Source: Chrysomallon squamiferum (taxonomy: Eukaryota > Mollusca > Gastropoda > Neomphalida > Peltospiridae). Taken from it: a stretch of 64,000 nucleotides of DNA. Below the pieces are notes generated by a model. The model made no database searches, was not told the origin of the DNA, and saw nothing but the letters and a program-made list of their open reading frames with translations. A program made the translations under genes and the position numbers. This document shows, in pieces, positions 37,868-50,446 of the stretch (the stretch's first letter is position 1; the number at the start of each line of letters is the position of its first letter). The stretch spans positions 790,637 to 854,636 of the forward strand of contig CM022668.1 of assembly GCA_012295275.1 (NCBI GenBank), read 5' to 3'.

Positions 37868-39001
37868 TTACATATTGTCTGTGTTATTTTTAACATATTG
37901 TTTGTAGATTTTTTCTGCTGAGTACTGCACTATTTTGTCTAGGAACTGTAATTCTGTTAGACTCAGCAGGTCGCAGTCCTTCTTGTCCAGAACAAACGAG
38001 TCACTCCACTTAGTCCTTTCAACGAACAGAACTCGTTCTGTGATGCAGTAATCTAAACATTTCTTTAAAAGATTTTTGAAATACTTCACCTCTTCGAAAA
38101 ATTCGGGTCCTTCCTTCCACACTGCTTTCCAGAAGACTTTGTGGAAATAGTCGTAAAGGTCGTAATCTGACCGGGCGATTTCTCTGTGTCTTTTATAATC
38201 TTCAGTTTCAAAATACCGTTTTATTTTATACGGGTTGGTGTTTTTTCTGAAGTACAAAATATCTTTATGATTCCAACAAAGCCTTCTCTTCAGTAATACA
38301 AGTGATTCGTAAAAATTCTCCATTATCATAATCAACCGGAAGTCTTCATCAAGCTGTGCAATGTACCGCCATCTTAACTCAGGATTAAGGATCTCCGCCC
38401 AAGTCATGCCAAGATCGTGTGATTGTTTATTACGGATATTACTCATCACGACATGAGAAGGCTCATACCGTGTAGGATTTTTGAGATAGTCAGAAATTGC
38501 GTTAGATGTTTCGATGTTCAGTATTTTATGAATATAGTTAATTTTATGCATCCCGAAATATTCGAATGCTGACACGAACTGGTCGAACGGTTCGCGGAGA
38601 ATTGTGACGTAAACCGTGTCGTTAGGCAGCAAGGATCTGAAGGCGGTACGATTATACACGACGTGGTTCCACAACACATCATACAACTCCCCGTCAGGCG
38701 CTGGCATTATGTTCTTTACTGAAAGTGAATCGCCGGATTCGCCGAAGTAATTGTACCCATACACATGTAGGCGCTTCCTGGGAATGACAAAATTTAAGTT
38801 GCGCGTGTATCCAAATCTTTGAAAGATACTGGCAATGGTAGAACTTCCAGCTTTGTGTACTTTTAGAAATGCTATCCTGGTAACAGGAGTACAGGTTCTC
38901 TGAGAACTTTGAGTTGTTTGTTCTGAACAATCACGCGCCGCCATTATCTTTTCCTGATCCGTTCCGTTGGAGGGTTTTAACAGATAATACAAATTGTACA
39001 T
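37868..39001 (-). CDS. Galactose-3-O-sulfotransferase (GAL3ST family)
   Basis: One large exon of at least 377 residues. The 5' PAPS-binding motif FLKVHKAGSSTIASIF is at 45-60 and the 3' phosphate-binding motif TILREPFDQFVSAFEYF at 133-149, the two signatures of this family (cerebroside sulfotransferase GAL3ST1 and relatives). Such enzymes move sulfate from PAPS to the 3-OH of galactose on glycolipids or glycans in the Golgi lumen and are type II membrane proteins. Glycosylation sites include NGT at 12 and NRT at 117. The reading frame stays open upstream to an acceptor (TTTTTGTAG) at 39024, adding CILVVAA before MYNLYYLL. This makes a better membrane anchor and suggests an upstream coding exon I could not find. 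AATAAA follows the stop almost at once (complement of 37860-37865). The exact GAL3ST subclass is undetermined. Confidence 0.85.
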   Translation of the reverse strand: MYNLYYLLKPSNGTDQEKIMAARDCSEQTTQSSQRTCTPVTRIAFLKVHKAGSSTIASIFQRFGYTRNLNFVIPRKRLHVYGYNYFGESGDSLSVKNIMPAPDGELYDVLWNHVVYNRTAFRSLLPNDTVYVTILREPFDQFVSAFEYFGMHKINYIHKILNIETSNAISDYLKNPTRYEPSHVVMSNIRNKQSHDLGMTWAEILNPELRWRYIAQLDEDFRLIMIMENFYESLVLLKRRLCWNHKDILYFRKNTNPYKIKRYFETEDYKRHREIARSDYDLYDYFHKVFWKAVWKEGPEFFEEVKYFKNLLKKCLDYCITERVLFVERTKWSDSFVLDKKDCDLLSLTELQFLDKIVQYSAEKIYKQYVKNNTDNM

Positions 39002-39377
39002 TGCAGCAACGACAAGTATACACCTACAAAAACAAACAAATAAATAATGACAAAAGTAACAACAAGTTGATCATGACGATGATGATGATTATAATGAATA
39101 AAAAAAATAAAGAAACAAACAAACAATTAAATTAGCAAATGTAAGCATATAAATAAAAAGAATAGATGTATGTGCATATAAGAAATAATTGATCTTATCC
39201 TGAACTAGAGAGAAAAAGATGCATGTCAGTATAAGAAAGGTGACACAGAAAGAAAACTGTTTAAAGAAAAAAATAATTTGTGAAAAAAAAGAAAATGTTA
39301 AAAAATTCCAATTAAAGCCGCTTTCCAACCAGTTTCTGCACCGCGCGCTATTAGTCGAAATAGTGTTTGTAATTGTT

Positions 39378-39392
39378 GTGTGTGTGTGTGTA

Positions 39393-39446
<54 letters not shown>
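39378..39446. repeat. (GT)n microsatellite
   Basis: About 65 bases of GT, interrupted once by ATGC. Confidence 0.95.
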
Positions 39447-39448
<2 letters not shown>

Positions 39449-39754
39449 TCATTATTTCTAAAAAAAAGATTTTTTTTAATTTTATTTCTTCATTCCTCTT
39501 TGTGTGTTCATTTGTTCCAGAGTAACAAACACATATTTGTGATGACTGATGTCACGTGACGTTACATGTCAGAGATAACAGACTTCTCATGACTTCTGTA
39601 GTGTGAAGTCCTGAAGTTACATTAAAGGGAGTTGGAATGTGTGGGTCACACCATTTGTGCCAGCTGTTCAGCAAATTTTAAAGGAAAATAACTTATTTTC
39701 TGATTATCTTTTGTAGCATTAATTATTTCTAAATAAATCCAGACTAATATCATA

Positions 39755-39892
<138 letters not shown>

Positions 39893-41535
39893 TTAATCAA
39901 TACGGTAAATCTCTAGACCTACTATATCAAACAAAGTGCCATTATGTATGACGTAAAATTGTGTAACCGATGCTGAAGCATTCGTAAACAACAGTGGTAA
40001 CTTTGGCCACCCTGTTTGGGTAACAGTCACACACCTTTATAAAATTGGCGCTCATCAGATTTTGGTCTTATAACAGAGTTTCTAAGATTATAAATTATTA
40101 TTTTTTATTCGTTTGATAAACTGTTAAATAGCAACGAATAAATTTAATAAACAAAAGGAATGCTGATTGTTGAATTAGTAACATGGACTATATTCTTCTC
40201 ATTTATTTTTTTCCTAAAAAACTGCATTGTAAAATACGAATAAGGTGACAAGTATGGGGTGGACTGGAATTTAACCCAAAACCATTGCTAGATCAGAAAA
40301 TCTGTGTTTCATATGTATAATAATGTTCATATTTTTTTATCTAAAGAAGCTAATAATTAAAAGATATTTGACATACCATATAAATTTCACTCCTTTATTT
40401 AGTGGGAATCTTCTAATAGTTATATCATTCATTGTTTTATTTTAAAGTTCAGACATTTCTTTGTAGGAGTCGGACATCAAACCAGTCGCTGCCAGCTTTC
40501 TCGCTGTATCTGAGAACAGGAATAAATCCGATAAAAGCACTGTGAAAAAAGGAGAGTTCTCTAGAAATTATGCATATGATGATACTAACAACAAACATCG
40601 GCTCATTAGACTGACAACGACAGCCCCGTGTTTTACGTTTACGTGTGAATAAGCATGAAACGGTGAAGTAGATAAAAGTCATATTTAAAAACACACAGTT
40701 AGGCTACGTTACAAGAGCTTTTTGTTTTTCTTTAAAGATTTTTAAGTATACACATATTATACACTAGAAACACACACTTTTTAAAAACATTTTACCTTCT
40801 AGTAAATGTATTGTTATTCACAATAATTCTGTGCAAATTTTATGATTGTTACTAGTTTTGTAAAGACACGCACCCACCCACCGATTATTGTTTTATTATC
40901 CTCAATGTCAAACTCACTATTAAGTTTTTTAAACAGAAAAGTTATTTATTTATTTACCTGTGACTGCTGCTTTCCAGCGAGTAAATCTTCATTAAAAATT
41001 AGTTTTTTGTGTTAACTTCTTTTTCTTTTTACAATCAGGGCAGTTTAAAATATAATTATAATTAGAACACAGTGGAAATTCAGAGCAATTTCAGCTTGTC
41101 TCCAAAAAAAATAGACATTTCTTGCTGGTCTCAGAGGTTTAGTGCCCAGTCTAGGGGAAGAAACGATTGAAAAAAAAAAAAAAAAAGAATTATTGGGGAA
41201 AATCTGATGTTTGTTCCAAATGTCGGCAAAGTATTTGTTTTTCAAACAGTTTTTGTTGAAAAGCTCACGCTGTCGTCGTCTGTAAACACATCCGTATGCT
41301 CATCGACATTTGCTCACAGTCCGCTCACCGCGTGGATGTAAGGTGAAAAGTTTGTTTTGTAATTTTCAAAAGACGTTTTCAGTTCCTTTAAGTCGCCTTT
41401 AGGAGCCCGGTAGTACTGAGATGGATTCAAAGAAGACATGGAGGAAAAATGAAAATTTACATACTCAGCTGTATAGAGAAACATACACGAATACATACAA
41501 GTAAACAAAAAAATATATATATAATTAATATACAC

Positions 41536-41539
<4 letters not shown>

Positions 41540-41579
<40 letters not shown>

Positions 41580-41600
41580 GTGTGTGTATATATAAATGCA
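41540..41600. repeat. (AC)n microsatellite
   Basis: CACA run of about 32 bases followed by TATATGTGTGTG, so the tract is locally palindromic. Confidence 0.9.
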
Positions 41601-41814
41601 CGCACGCACATATACACACACTGACACCAAACAAAAACACACGTACACTGACCAGTTACATTTTATTACGCCTCCTGGCAGCAGTGTTTTACCCTTGGAC
41701 AGTCGATTAGTTGACAAAGGTAATTATGTGACACCTGGCAGACGGCTTTAATGTGGCGGCAAAAGCTAATCCGTAAAAAATGTACACTCTGGCCTTTGAG
41801 CATAATTAATCAAA

Positions 41815-42245
41815 GTATATATAAGATTCCTGCCGACGTCGGTGAAAACCGCATAATCAAAGAGAAAAGCGAAGCTTCGATGATGGACAAATAACAAAGC
41901 TGCGTTAGTTTGTCACATAAAACTTGCCACATTTTGTTGCTAATTTACGTAAGTTTAAAATTTAAAAAAAGCCTTTAAAAGTTTGTCGTTGCTTATTTTC
42001 CTATAAAAGGGTATTAGGGCATTTTCTTTCCTGATTATAACTATTAATACATATGTATTTAATGTTTATCGTTAGGTGATCTTTTCTGTTTCAATACAGA
42101 GACTACATATCTATAGAAATTTATACTTTAATAAAATATCTACAGTTAGTATAGAAATATCTAATGAAACACAGTTTCATAGATAACCGGGTTTTACGAT
42201 AATCAAAAACGAGATTATCTATCTTCGTCACGAAGCGACCACCGC
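41815..42245 (+). repeat. Dispersed repeat family R2, copy 2
   Basis: Same-orientation match to 13970-14455 with CpG sites retained (for example GCCGACGTCGGTGAAAACCGC). It extends at least to AACCGGGTTTTACG near 42188. No coding frame. Class unknown. Confidence 0.7.
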
Positions 42246-42729
42246 ATATCGCACACATCTTAATGTAAACTGCTCACGTGTTTCGAGACCTTTGTAAACG
42301 TGCACTGTGTGTATTGTATGCCGAGTTCATGGGGGGGGGGGTAATTCACTATGTCCAGATGGGTTTTTGGCAGGTACAGCTCAACATTGTCCGTGACATT
42401 TTTAACTGGAATAGAACAGGGTTTGATCCTCAGTGTAAATTCATTTCTCTCAATAAATGTTTTTGTCGCAGCTATTCACAATTTATAATTTTACTCCATT
42501 TTATCCACGTTCTGCAGTATTGGTTCTCCGCAGAGTAATCAGCCTTTATATGACTGTGAACAGGACAAGGTGTTGCACGATGAAAAAAAAAATACATAAA
42601 TAAAAAAATAATATAATATACACTGATCAGTTTTACTATATAAAATATAAAAAAAAAACATTTTTTCAAATTCTGCTTTTATGCAAGATAATATTAAATA
42701 CAATTTTTCTGCCTTTATTTATTTATTTA

Positions 42730-42764
<35 letters not shown>

Positions 42765-42923
42765 TATGTATACTGGTTATTTTGAAAGGTCAGAAACACC
42801 AGGAGGTGAGTTTTGAACCTTTGTGCATGAAGTGAACACTTGTGATAAAAATTGCCAAAAGAATTTGATTAAAATCATTATATTATTGTTATAAATTAAT
42901 AGCTAAAAGAATAGTTAAGTATT

Positions 42924-42927
<4 letters not shown>

Positions 42928-42990
<63 letters not shown>

Positions 42991-43040
42991 TATAGATAAA
43001 TAGATATACAGACAGACAGACAGATAGATAGATAGATCTA
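42928..43040. repeat. (GATA)n tetranucleotide microsatellite
   Basis: More than 20 GATA units with short ACAG variants. Confidence 0.95.
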
Positions 43041-44140
43041 TATATATTTATTTATTTATTTATTTGTTTTATTATATTATATATATATTTTATTTTATTT
43101 CAGATTTTTGACAGAAAGGCCTTTCGTCGACAAAACACACATCTCGTAAATAAGGAGACATTAAAATCTGGTCATGTCCAATTCGTTAGTTTCATATGTG
43201 TCATTTTATTGTAATGGCCTACACTCCTGGAACTTATAATAGAAGACAATAAAACTGATGAATTCTTTGCAGCTGGTGACTAGGCTACAGATGGTTCCTT
43301 TAGGTTTATAAAGTCCAAACCTTTTCGATGTAGCAAAACCCTTGGGAGGGTAACCAGAATTATGCGGCAATTTAAGTGAAAAATAGATTTATAATCAGTG
43401 TACAACATGTTCCAGTTCTGTAGATAGGATGTTTTCATTTTGAATGTTTTAAAAAACCCATAAAAAAAAAAAACATGCAAACGATCGATTTGTTTTTTAA
43501 TATTTCAAAACAAATTTGATCAAGCTGGGCAATAAAAGGTACGTTTTAGCGAAAGTGAAACTAACATAATTATTCAATTTTCTCTGCAACCTATTTAGTA
43601 TTTTTTTTTTTTTTTTTTTTTTTAGTTCTTAATCTTCTTCATTTATTGTATTTTACTTTTTTATATCTTTGTTTAATTTCACATTAATTTATCATGTTCG
43701 TGAAACTTTGCAGCCGCTCTGTAAACAGTTTTGTTACCCGGAGATAAATATTTAATACAGAAATAATAAGTGCTATGTCTTTGATCATATTATCTACATT
43801 ACTCATTTCAGCAGTTTGTTTCTTTGTTGTTGTTGCTTGTTTTGGGGTTTCGTTGTGGGGTTTTGGGGGGATGGTGGTGTTTGTGTTTTTTCTTTTTCTT
43901 TTCTTTTTTTATCTTTTGTTTTAAAATATCGCACATATTCAAGCTACAGCAGTAATTACTTTTCACACTATAAACAGAACTGTACTTGTAATGTTATGTA
44001 ACGCAGTAAACTCAGTGACAAAAGAATTTCTGTCTCCGTCCTTCTGAGGATTAACAGAAGTGGATCATTAAAATAAATCAATGTTTCAAGACGCTCATAG
44101 TCGTAGATCGAGACCCTACATCTGATAAATATCAAACAAC

Positions 44141-44947
44141 GGACAAATATGGCTTGCAAGGCTTTGTAATAGTAGAATAATTGTTAATTATTTTGCCTGT
44201 GTAATTGTATTAACTGTTATAATTCAGAACATAAAGTGTTGTATCCACGAGTGATGTGCCTACGTTATGTGTAAATATTTATATTTAATGCAATTTTTAT
44301 TAATGTTTATTCGAGTACTTTTAATATAAATATTTATCAGCTTATAATGTAACCTCAACGATTTTTCTACAACAATTACAGATTCCACAGCTCCTAACAT
44401 GTTTAGATCAGCCCCTATGTACAATGTTTTTGTGCATGTTCAGCTTTTGACAACACAGTTTTTATAAAATAATTTCCACCAGACATCAACAAGTGTAACA
44501 ATTTCAACATTTATTTGTTACTAAACTTATTATTATTTGTTTTCTGATCAACATCTATTTGACACTATCATCCAAATGCAGGGCCATTCAGACTGAAAGG
44601 TAAATAATACTTTTGTACTTTAAACAACAATTACATTGAAATAAAATAGATTAAAATCTTTCTTTAACTTACTTGTTTGGATCAAGTTCTGTACACATAT
44701 TTAAAACTCACATGGGACAATTTTGAACTCTGGGATATTATTTATTCGTTCTATGAATGAACATTTTAATTCTTAAGACCAAAATTAAATATTGTAACTT
44801 TTTATTCATTTTGTCAAAATAAAAATTAAATAATGTTAATATTTGCCACATTAATTTATTCTGTTAGATGAACTATTTATATTATTCTGTTTTTCTTCAT
44901 TACACTAACGCAGTAATGAAAACTAATAACACCATCGACCTGTAAAC
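44141..44947 (+). repeat. Dispersed repeat family R4, copy 1
   Basis: Matches 63305-64000 in the same orientation, with high similarity over many blocks from GGACAAATATGGCTTGCAA to GACCTGTAAAC. This copy has about 236 bases (44469-44704) absent from the other. No coding frame is visible. It lies just beyond the 3' end of the C-type lectin gene. Confidence 0.85.
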
Positions 44948-45175
44948 GTGTATTTTTATCAGAAAACTGATTTAAAATGACAATGAATGGACAAGCAAAT
45001 AAATAGGCTCGTAGAGAGAGCAGAAACGTGAAATCAAAATGTAGCAAAAATAGGTACTAACTTTATTAATTACCATTTCATACGGTAATAACCGTTGGAG
45101 GTTTTTCTGTTTAACTATCTAAAAATTCCTTAGCGATTTTGAGCAATCACTTAATCATATTGACTTGCTAGATAC

Positions 45176-46575
45176 TTACTCTGTCTCACATAAGCCATAC
45201 ATTTTCGTCTGACAGTCAAGGTCATTCCAGAACCAGTGTCCCGATTGGTATCTGTTGAGATGAATGCAGTTTTCACTGTGATAATTATCTGGCTGTCCTG
45301 GTGCCCAGAAGGTAATTGTCAATGGATCTTTACTGGTTACCCAAAACCATGTACCATCATGCAGAATGTCAGAACCACCCAACCACACTGATTTAATAGT
45401 GGCTGAAACAAATAAAACGAAAAAAAAAGGTATATTCGTAATGAGATAAAATGTAATTTTAATAATTTTTCTAGACAACAGTTTGTTAATACAGACAGTC
45501 GTCGACTTTCCACTGTTTGTACGGCTGCACTTCTCTATCGACTCTTGTCCGCGAGCACTCCTCACCCCGAGCACTCGCCTCACACCCCGTTGTACTCGCC
45601 TCACCCCGAGCACTCGCCTCACACCCCGTTGTACACGCCTCACAAAGCCGTTGTACTCATGCCAGTAACAGTCGCGTAGCTAGGTATTTTGCTTGCACCT
45701 TAAGTGCAGTTTCTGGTACGAATTTTTTATTATTATTTTAGTAAGAGGTATATTCATTTTCTCATAGACAAAAAAACACACAGGTATATTTGATAAACAG
45801 TTGTTGGGTGACAGAAAAGATTCATCTTTAGATTAACACTGATTGAAACTGATATATATAACTTTTAACAATGAAAATATCTCAGTGTGAATAAAAAAAC
45901 AAACAGGTAATTAAATCTGAAAACAATAAATTTAGCTAACGGTTTTTAACTTCCATGTAATGTGTTATTGCCGTCTCCTCTTCACGTGAAGTGATTTCAG
46001 CCAAGTAGCCACCAAGATCTTTACAAAAATCCTGAAAAATATAAACTTAATCAAAATCTTAATAATATATGGATTACCTAAATTAACTAATTTATCTAGT
46101 TTTATTTATTAATTTAGATTTTTTCATAAATTAATTAACATGACAATGAAGTTAATTATTTAAGTGATATAGACTACTTACATCAGCTGATGCCCATGCC
46201 AGTTTGTCGTGGAGAAGCGCGTAGCAGGAGCCAGCGAGCGGAACCCAGAACTGCGGACACTCAGTGACACACCAGACTAAAACAGTCAAACACTGACACT
46301 TACACAGAAAGAAACAAACAAATGAGAAATTATTGTGGGAACTGTTATTACTTTGTGTTAATCCCAAAGATTTAGAGTGTTGTAAATTATCTTCTTCTTC
46401 TTCTTACTATTATTATTATTAATAGTAGTAGAATTAGCAGTAGTAGTAGAAATAGTAGTAGTAGTAGTTCTTGCTATAGTATTATGTTATAGTTATTTTT
46501 ATTGTTGTATTTCTGTTACATATTATACACCTTACCTTGCGGAACAAAAATAAATAACAAAGCCAAATTCCACAT
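45176..46575 (-). CDS. Secreted C-type lectin, galactose-type QPD motif
   Basis: Minus strand, complement(join(45176..45402, 45941..46031, 46182..46276, 46536..46575)), 150 residues. Exon 1 is a signal peptide (MWNLALLFIFVP). The single carbohydrate-recognition domain begins ECPQFWVPLAGSCYALL and runs through FCKDLGGYLAEITS, VWLGGSD, QPD, ENCIHL, WND and YGLCE. All core cysteines are present. QPD usually marks galactose-type calcium-dependent binding, and WND supplies further calcium ligands. Such single-domain lectins serve mainly in innate recognition; the target here is unknown. The donor after exon 3 is GTTAGC, weaker than the rest. The stop TAA overlaps a perfect donor, GTAAGT, so an extra C-terminal exon is possible. 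Confidence 0.87.
45561..45660. repeat. GC-rich 39-bp minisatellite in lectin intron 3
   Basis: Two full copies and one partial copy of a 39-base unit (CTCACCCCGAGCACTCGC plus CTCACACCCCGTTGTACTCGC). It is much more GC-rich than its surroundings and creates a false arginine-rich frame upstream of lectin exon 4. Confidence 0.85.
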
Positions 46576-47403
46576 AGTGTATGAAATATAAAAGTTAAAT
46601 AATAAAGTACTCCGACTGTGATTATATTTTAACATACGAAAAACTGCACGTGCACTAAGCAGATGATCTGTTCACACGACTATCTGATAAACTGATAATA
46701 ACAACAACAATAACAATAATAACAATTTAAATGAATATATATATATATATATAAAAATTAAAGTCTTTAACTGCACATTCAAATTATGTCGAGAAAATGT
46801 CCAGGCAACATTTATAGATTCCTACATACAAGGATTATACAAACTATATTATTCAGTATCTTCTGTTCTTACTCCCCTTCCTCTGTTAATTATATTGCTT
46901 ATACTACTTTTGAGGAATCTATTTCAGTTACTTTATGATACTAAAAGTTATAATTATAATTGTAATTCAGTCTTATAATTGTAACTGTATTTGATTACTG
47001 TAACTGAACCGGACCTACTCTGTATTTCAACGTGGACTTTGAATGGTTTGAACTAAAACTGAATACATCGTGGAAACTTGTAATTAAACTGATGTTTTAT
47101 GTTTTTGTTTTGATTTATTTGTGTTTCTTTTCGTTCTAAGACATTCTTAGTATTATCAGAATCCTTTTAAGCATAACGTTATTTTATTTAGTTACATCGT
47201 TAATGTGAATTTACAACTAAATACACTTTCATTTTAAGATACAAAATAGTAGTTACGTCCCTTATCTTGATCCACCAGTCAGTTTGCAATTAGTTTCCTG
47301 CGCGAGGGCACTGGAGAGGGCTAAATAATAAGTAAAAAATAAAAACAAACTTGATTTTAACTTATAAGATAATCAAATATCAAAAGTATAAATCTGATGC
47401 CTC

Positions 47404-47434
<31 letters not shown>

Positions 47435-48737
47435 ATAATAATAATAATAATAATAATACCTACATTAGTTTTCATAAACATGTGAACATCCCAGCTGAAT
47501 TTTTATCGCTTGATGTTGTTGTTGTTACTTTTTTTTTTTTTTTTTTATAACGAAAATCATTCCACTTCATACGTGATATATCACAATGATATACTTCCAG
47601 AAATTTCTTTATGCAATGTTATAATTATGTACATGAATTGGTGTTTAGTATTAATTTGGTAAACAATGAAACAGTTCACATCAGTTTTACAGTAAACCGT
47701 AAAAGTAATTTTAGACTTTCACAACTCCACACGAAGCAGATTTTGTATTATTTTGTAAGAATATGTATTTAATTAAATTTTATTGCATTTTTGCGTATTT
47801 ACATACATACTATTTATAATTATATAAACACACTTAAAATAAACAGAGACACGTTCGATGTTAACAATCAGTTTTTTTCCCATATGTACCGTTTCAGTTA
47901 TTTAAGATTTCTTTATTATAGGACAACACTAAAACAAAATATATATACTTTATTTATTTTCCACTCTGGTAAAATATGTGTTCAAGCTAAAAAGTAGGTA
48001 AAATTATAAATGTGTATTTGTTAATAAAGATTCTTATAAAATAAAGTTAGTTAACAAGCAAGAGAAATTATTATGTTATAAAGATGTCATCACAGCCTTG
48101 ATGTCAACCATTAAAATAATGAAATACATATGTAAGAAATGCATAATATAATTTGTGCAAATGTTATATGTTTCAGTTATGTAAATAATTTTTTTTAATA
48201 CAATTGAACAAAATATTTACAAACCGCAATTTATAATCTTCATAAATTCTATAACACATGTATAATTAAGTCCTGAACAGAGTTTAAAAAATGAAATTAG
48301 ATAAAGAAAAATATGTATTAAAAAAAGTTTATAAATATATATAGGTAAGGTCGAGTGTGCAAGAAATTTCTCTTTCTATCTCTATCTGCCTGGCCGCGTC
48401 ACTCGTCTTGTGTTTAGGTTAGGTGTTGTATTTCACTTGGCGTCTTCTTACCCTATATATTTTGCGTTAAAATAATTCATGAATTTTTTTCTTTAAAATA
48501 TATATATAAACCAAAATGATAAATAATAACGAAATAAAAAACATGTAAAAAAAATAAAACGATGTAAATAAATGCAAATAAAATCATAAACCAGTTCCTT
48601 ATTTACAAGTTTCTTTTCCAGCTAAGATTAGTGTCTGTATAATTTGATTTCGTCTCTATCAATCCAATAACTGATTACATAAAACATAGTATTGTGTTCA
48701 GTCCAAAAAAAAAAAAAAAAAAAAAAGATAGAACTTA

Positions 48738-48774
<37 letters not shown>

Positions 48775-49095
48775 TGAACGACAACAGTAGCAACCATATA
48801 AAACCATAATTAATAAATATATTATAAAATTTTTTTTTTTAAATTTTAAAAATGTAAGAAATTAAATACTTAAAACATTTGATCGGAAAAAAAATAACAG
48901 AACCGGCATAAAAGAATTATACAATCTATGAATGCCCCGTGAAACACCATAACCAAAGCTCCGTTACAATCATACAGTTTGTTCATAAGCGCTAAGCATT
49001 ACTAACAGAAATATTTTGACAATTGATATAATTAATATCATTATAGTTTTCTTGTGTTTACATTTATATATATATATTTACAATGTCTAAAGTGT
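46576..49095. other. Spacer between the lectin and innexin B
   Basis: AT-rich, with A/AAT tracts near 47405-47455 and 48705-48770. No recognisable gene. Confidence 0.5.
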
Positions 49096-50402
49096 CTATC
49101 CATTCATTTTCGGCTTTTCATCCTCCTCTGGTTTGTCGAACTCGTGTAGTTCCTGGAAATCTTCCCACAGTTGTTTTACGAGATCTAGAGCTAACATGTC
49201 GCCAACATTTTTACGAACAGCCCGAACTAGGAATACACCGTCGTCTCGGAGGTATTCTCTGACGAACTTGCGGAACAACTTCCGCTCGCTGCTCGTGTCG
49301 TCTGCGTTCAACAGGTCGATGTGTTTCTGAATGAATTCTTCCCGCCGTTTTCTGAAACAGATGTTAAAAATCCAAAAGAAGAAATTAACGATTGTTACAA
49401 TGGACAGGAGAAACAGCCAGAACCAGGTGAAGGCGTACATTTTTTCTACAAACAAGTTGATGGAAAGAACGCACTGAAGCGTATATCGCTGAATATTCTG
49501 AAGCTGTCGTATCTCGAAATCACACATGGCTATCCGAGGAAACGAGTTCAGGTCTTCCCAAGATCCCTGCTGGGTCAAGATGCTTATAATCTGAAATCCG
49601 TACGTGCTGAAATCGATGTCTAAGAATTTGGTTAGCATGAAGAACTGTCCAATGACGTTAGCGCAATAGAGAAGTTTACAGAACAGGTACAATCCTGTCA
49701 GATAGGTTCCTTGTCGTTTGCCAAACATAAAGCAGACGACACCCGAAACCTTCTTTCTTACTCGGATTAAAATGTTGTATTTGTACTCCCTGTAAGCCAT
49801 GAGCCAATTTTTAACGAAAGTGGCAATCTGTTTTATTTTTTTACTTCTTTCTTTTGGGGGAGACATCATCGTTTCTTCAGCCATTCTAACGATCTTGGTG
49901 ACATTGATACCGGAATAGGTTTTCAGTTCTTTCCAAATGATGTTTGGAAACTTGAAAAGCAGAGCCTGGAATAGAAATAAAACGGGCACCCATCGGTAGA
50001 AGCTGATATCCCTTTCAAATCGTTTGTGTACCTCTACTGGTATTGGTTCATCCATGGGCACATTGTACATGTGGCTAATGAAGCAGTAGTTTTCAGCATA
50101 TTCTTTGTGAGATCCCGCGAAATGGGCTGGATTCCAGCAATGGATCGGGTCACCTACATAGTTCTTGGCGCCTGAAAAGGCAGCAAATGCAATGAAAATG
50201 CCCACTGAAGCTAAATGATGCATTTGATCGATTCCGTCATCGTCCTCAGCCCCTTTTGAAACTGACAACTTTGAGAAGGCTTCTATCATAGAACCCAGCC
50301 TGAAATATAAATTACGTAATCATTTATTATGCAACCAGCTGCATAGCAATATTTTATTTTATTGATTTGTTTACGTACGGTGAATATCAACTATACTTAC
50401 AT
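49096..50402 (-). CDS. Innexin B; split start codon
   Basis: Minus strand, complement(join(49096..50299, 50401..50402)), 401 residues. A 101-base intron (GTAAGT ... TTTCAG) splits the start codon AT|G, giving MLGSMIEAFSKLSV. A second in-frame ATG (Met5, at 50289) is an alternative start. Family features: YVGDPIHCW in the first loop, FYRWVP where most innexins have YYQWVP, CDFEIRQLQN and LQCVLSINLF in the second loop, four membrane segments, and the C-terminal DDGVFLVR block. It forms channels as described for innexin A. The two proteins match across the whole length but differ at many sites, so the duplication is old. CpG is retained in the coding region. Confidence 0.93.
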
Positions 50403-50446
50403 GACTATCGAGTTTTTTCAACAAGCCCACTTCAAATAATTTTCAC
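50401..50446 (-). other. Probable 5' UTR exon of innexin B
   Basis: On the minus strand a TTTACAG acceptor precedes 50446 and the exon ends ...GTCAT before a perfect GTAAGT donor. If used, it is a 46-base exon that carries the AT of the start codon. A further 5' exon upstream is then implied. Confidence 0.55.

Noticed and set aside
40449-40694. 81-residue minus-strand frame as the missing first exon of the sulfotransferase
   Set aside because: It has a cysteine- and hydrophobic-rich stretch, but no donor in the phase required by the acceptor at 39024 was found.
45420-45643. Arginine-rich N-terminal extension of lectin exon 4
   Set aside because: It comes from translating the GC-rich minisatellite in the intron; a proper acceptor lies at 45403.
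49321-49623. Open frame antisense to innexin B
   Set aside because: Overlaps conserved innexin codons on the other strand; no independent support.
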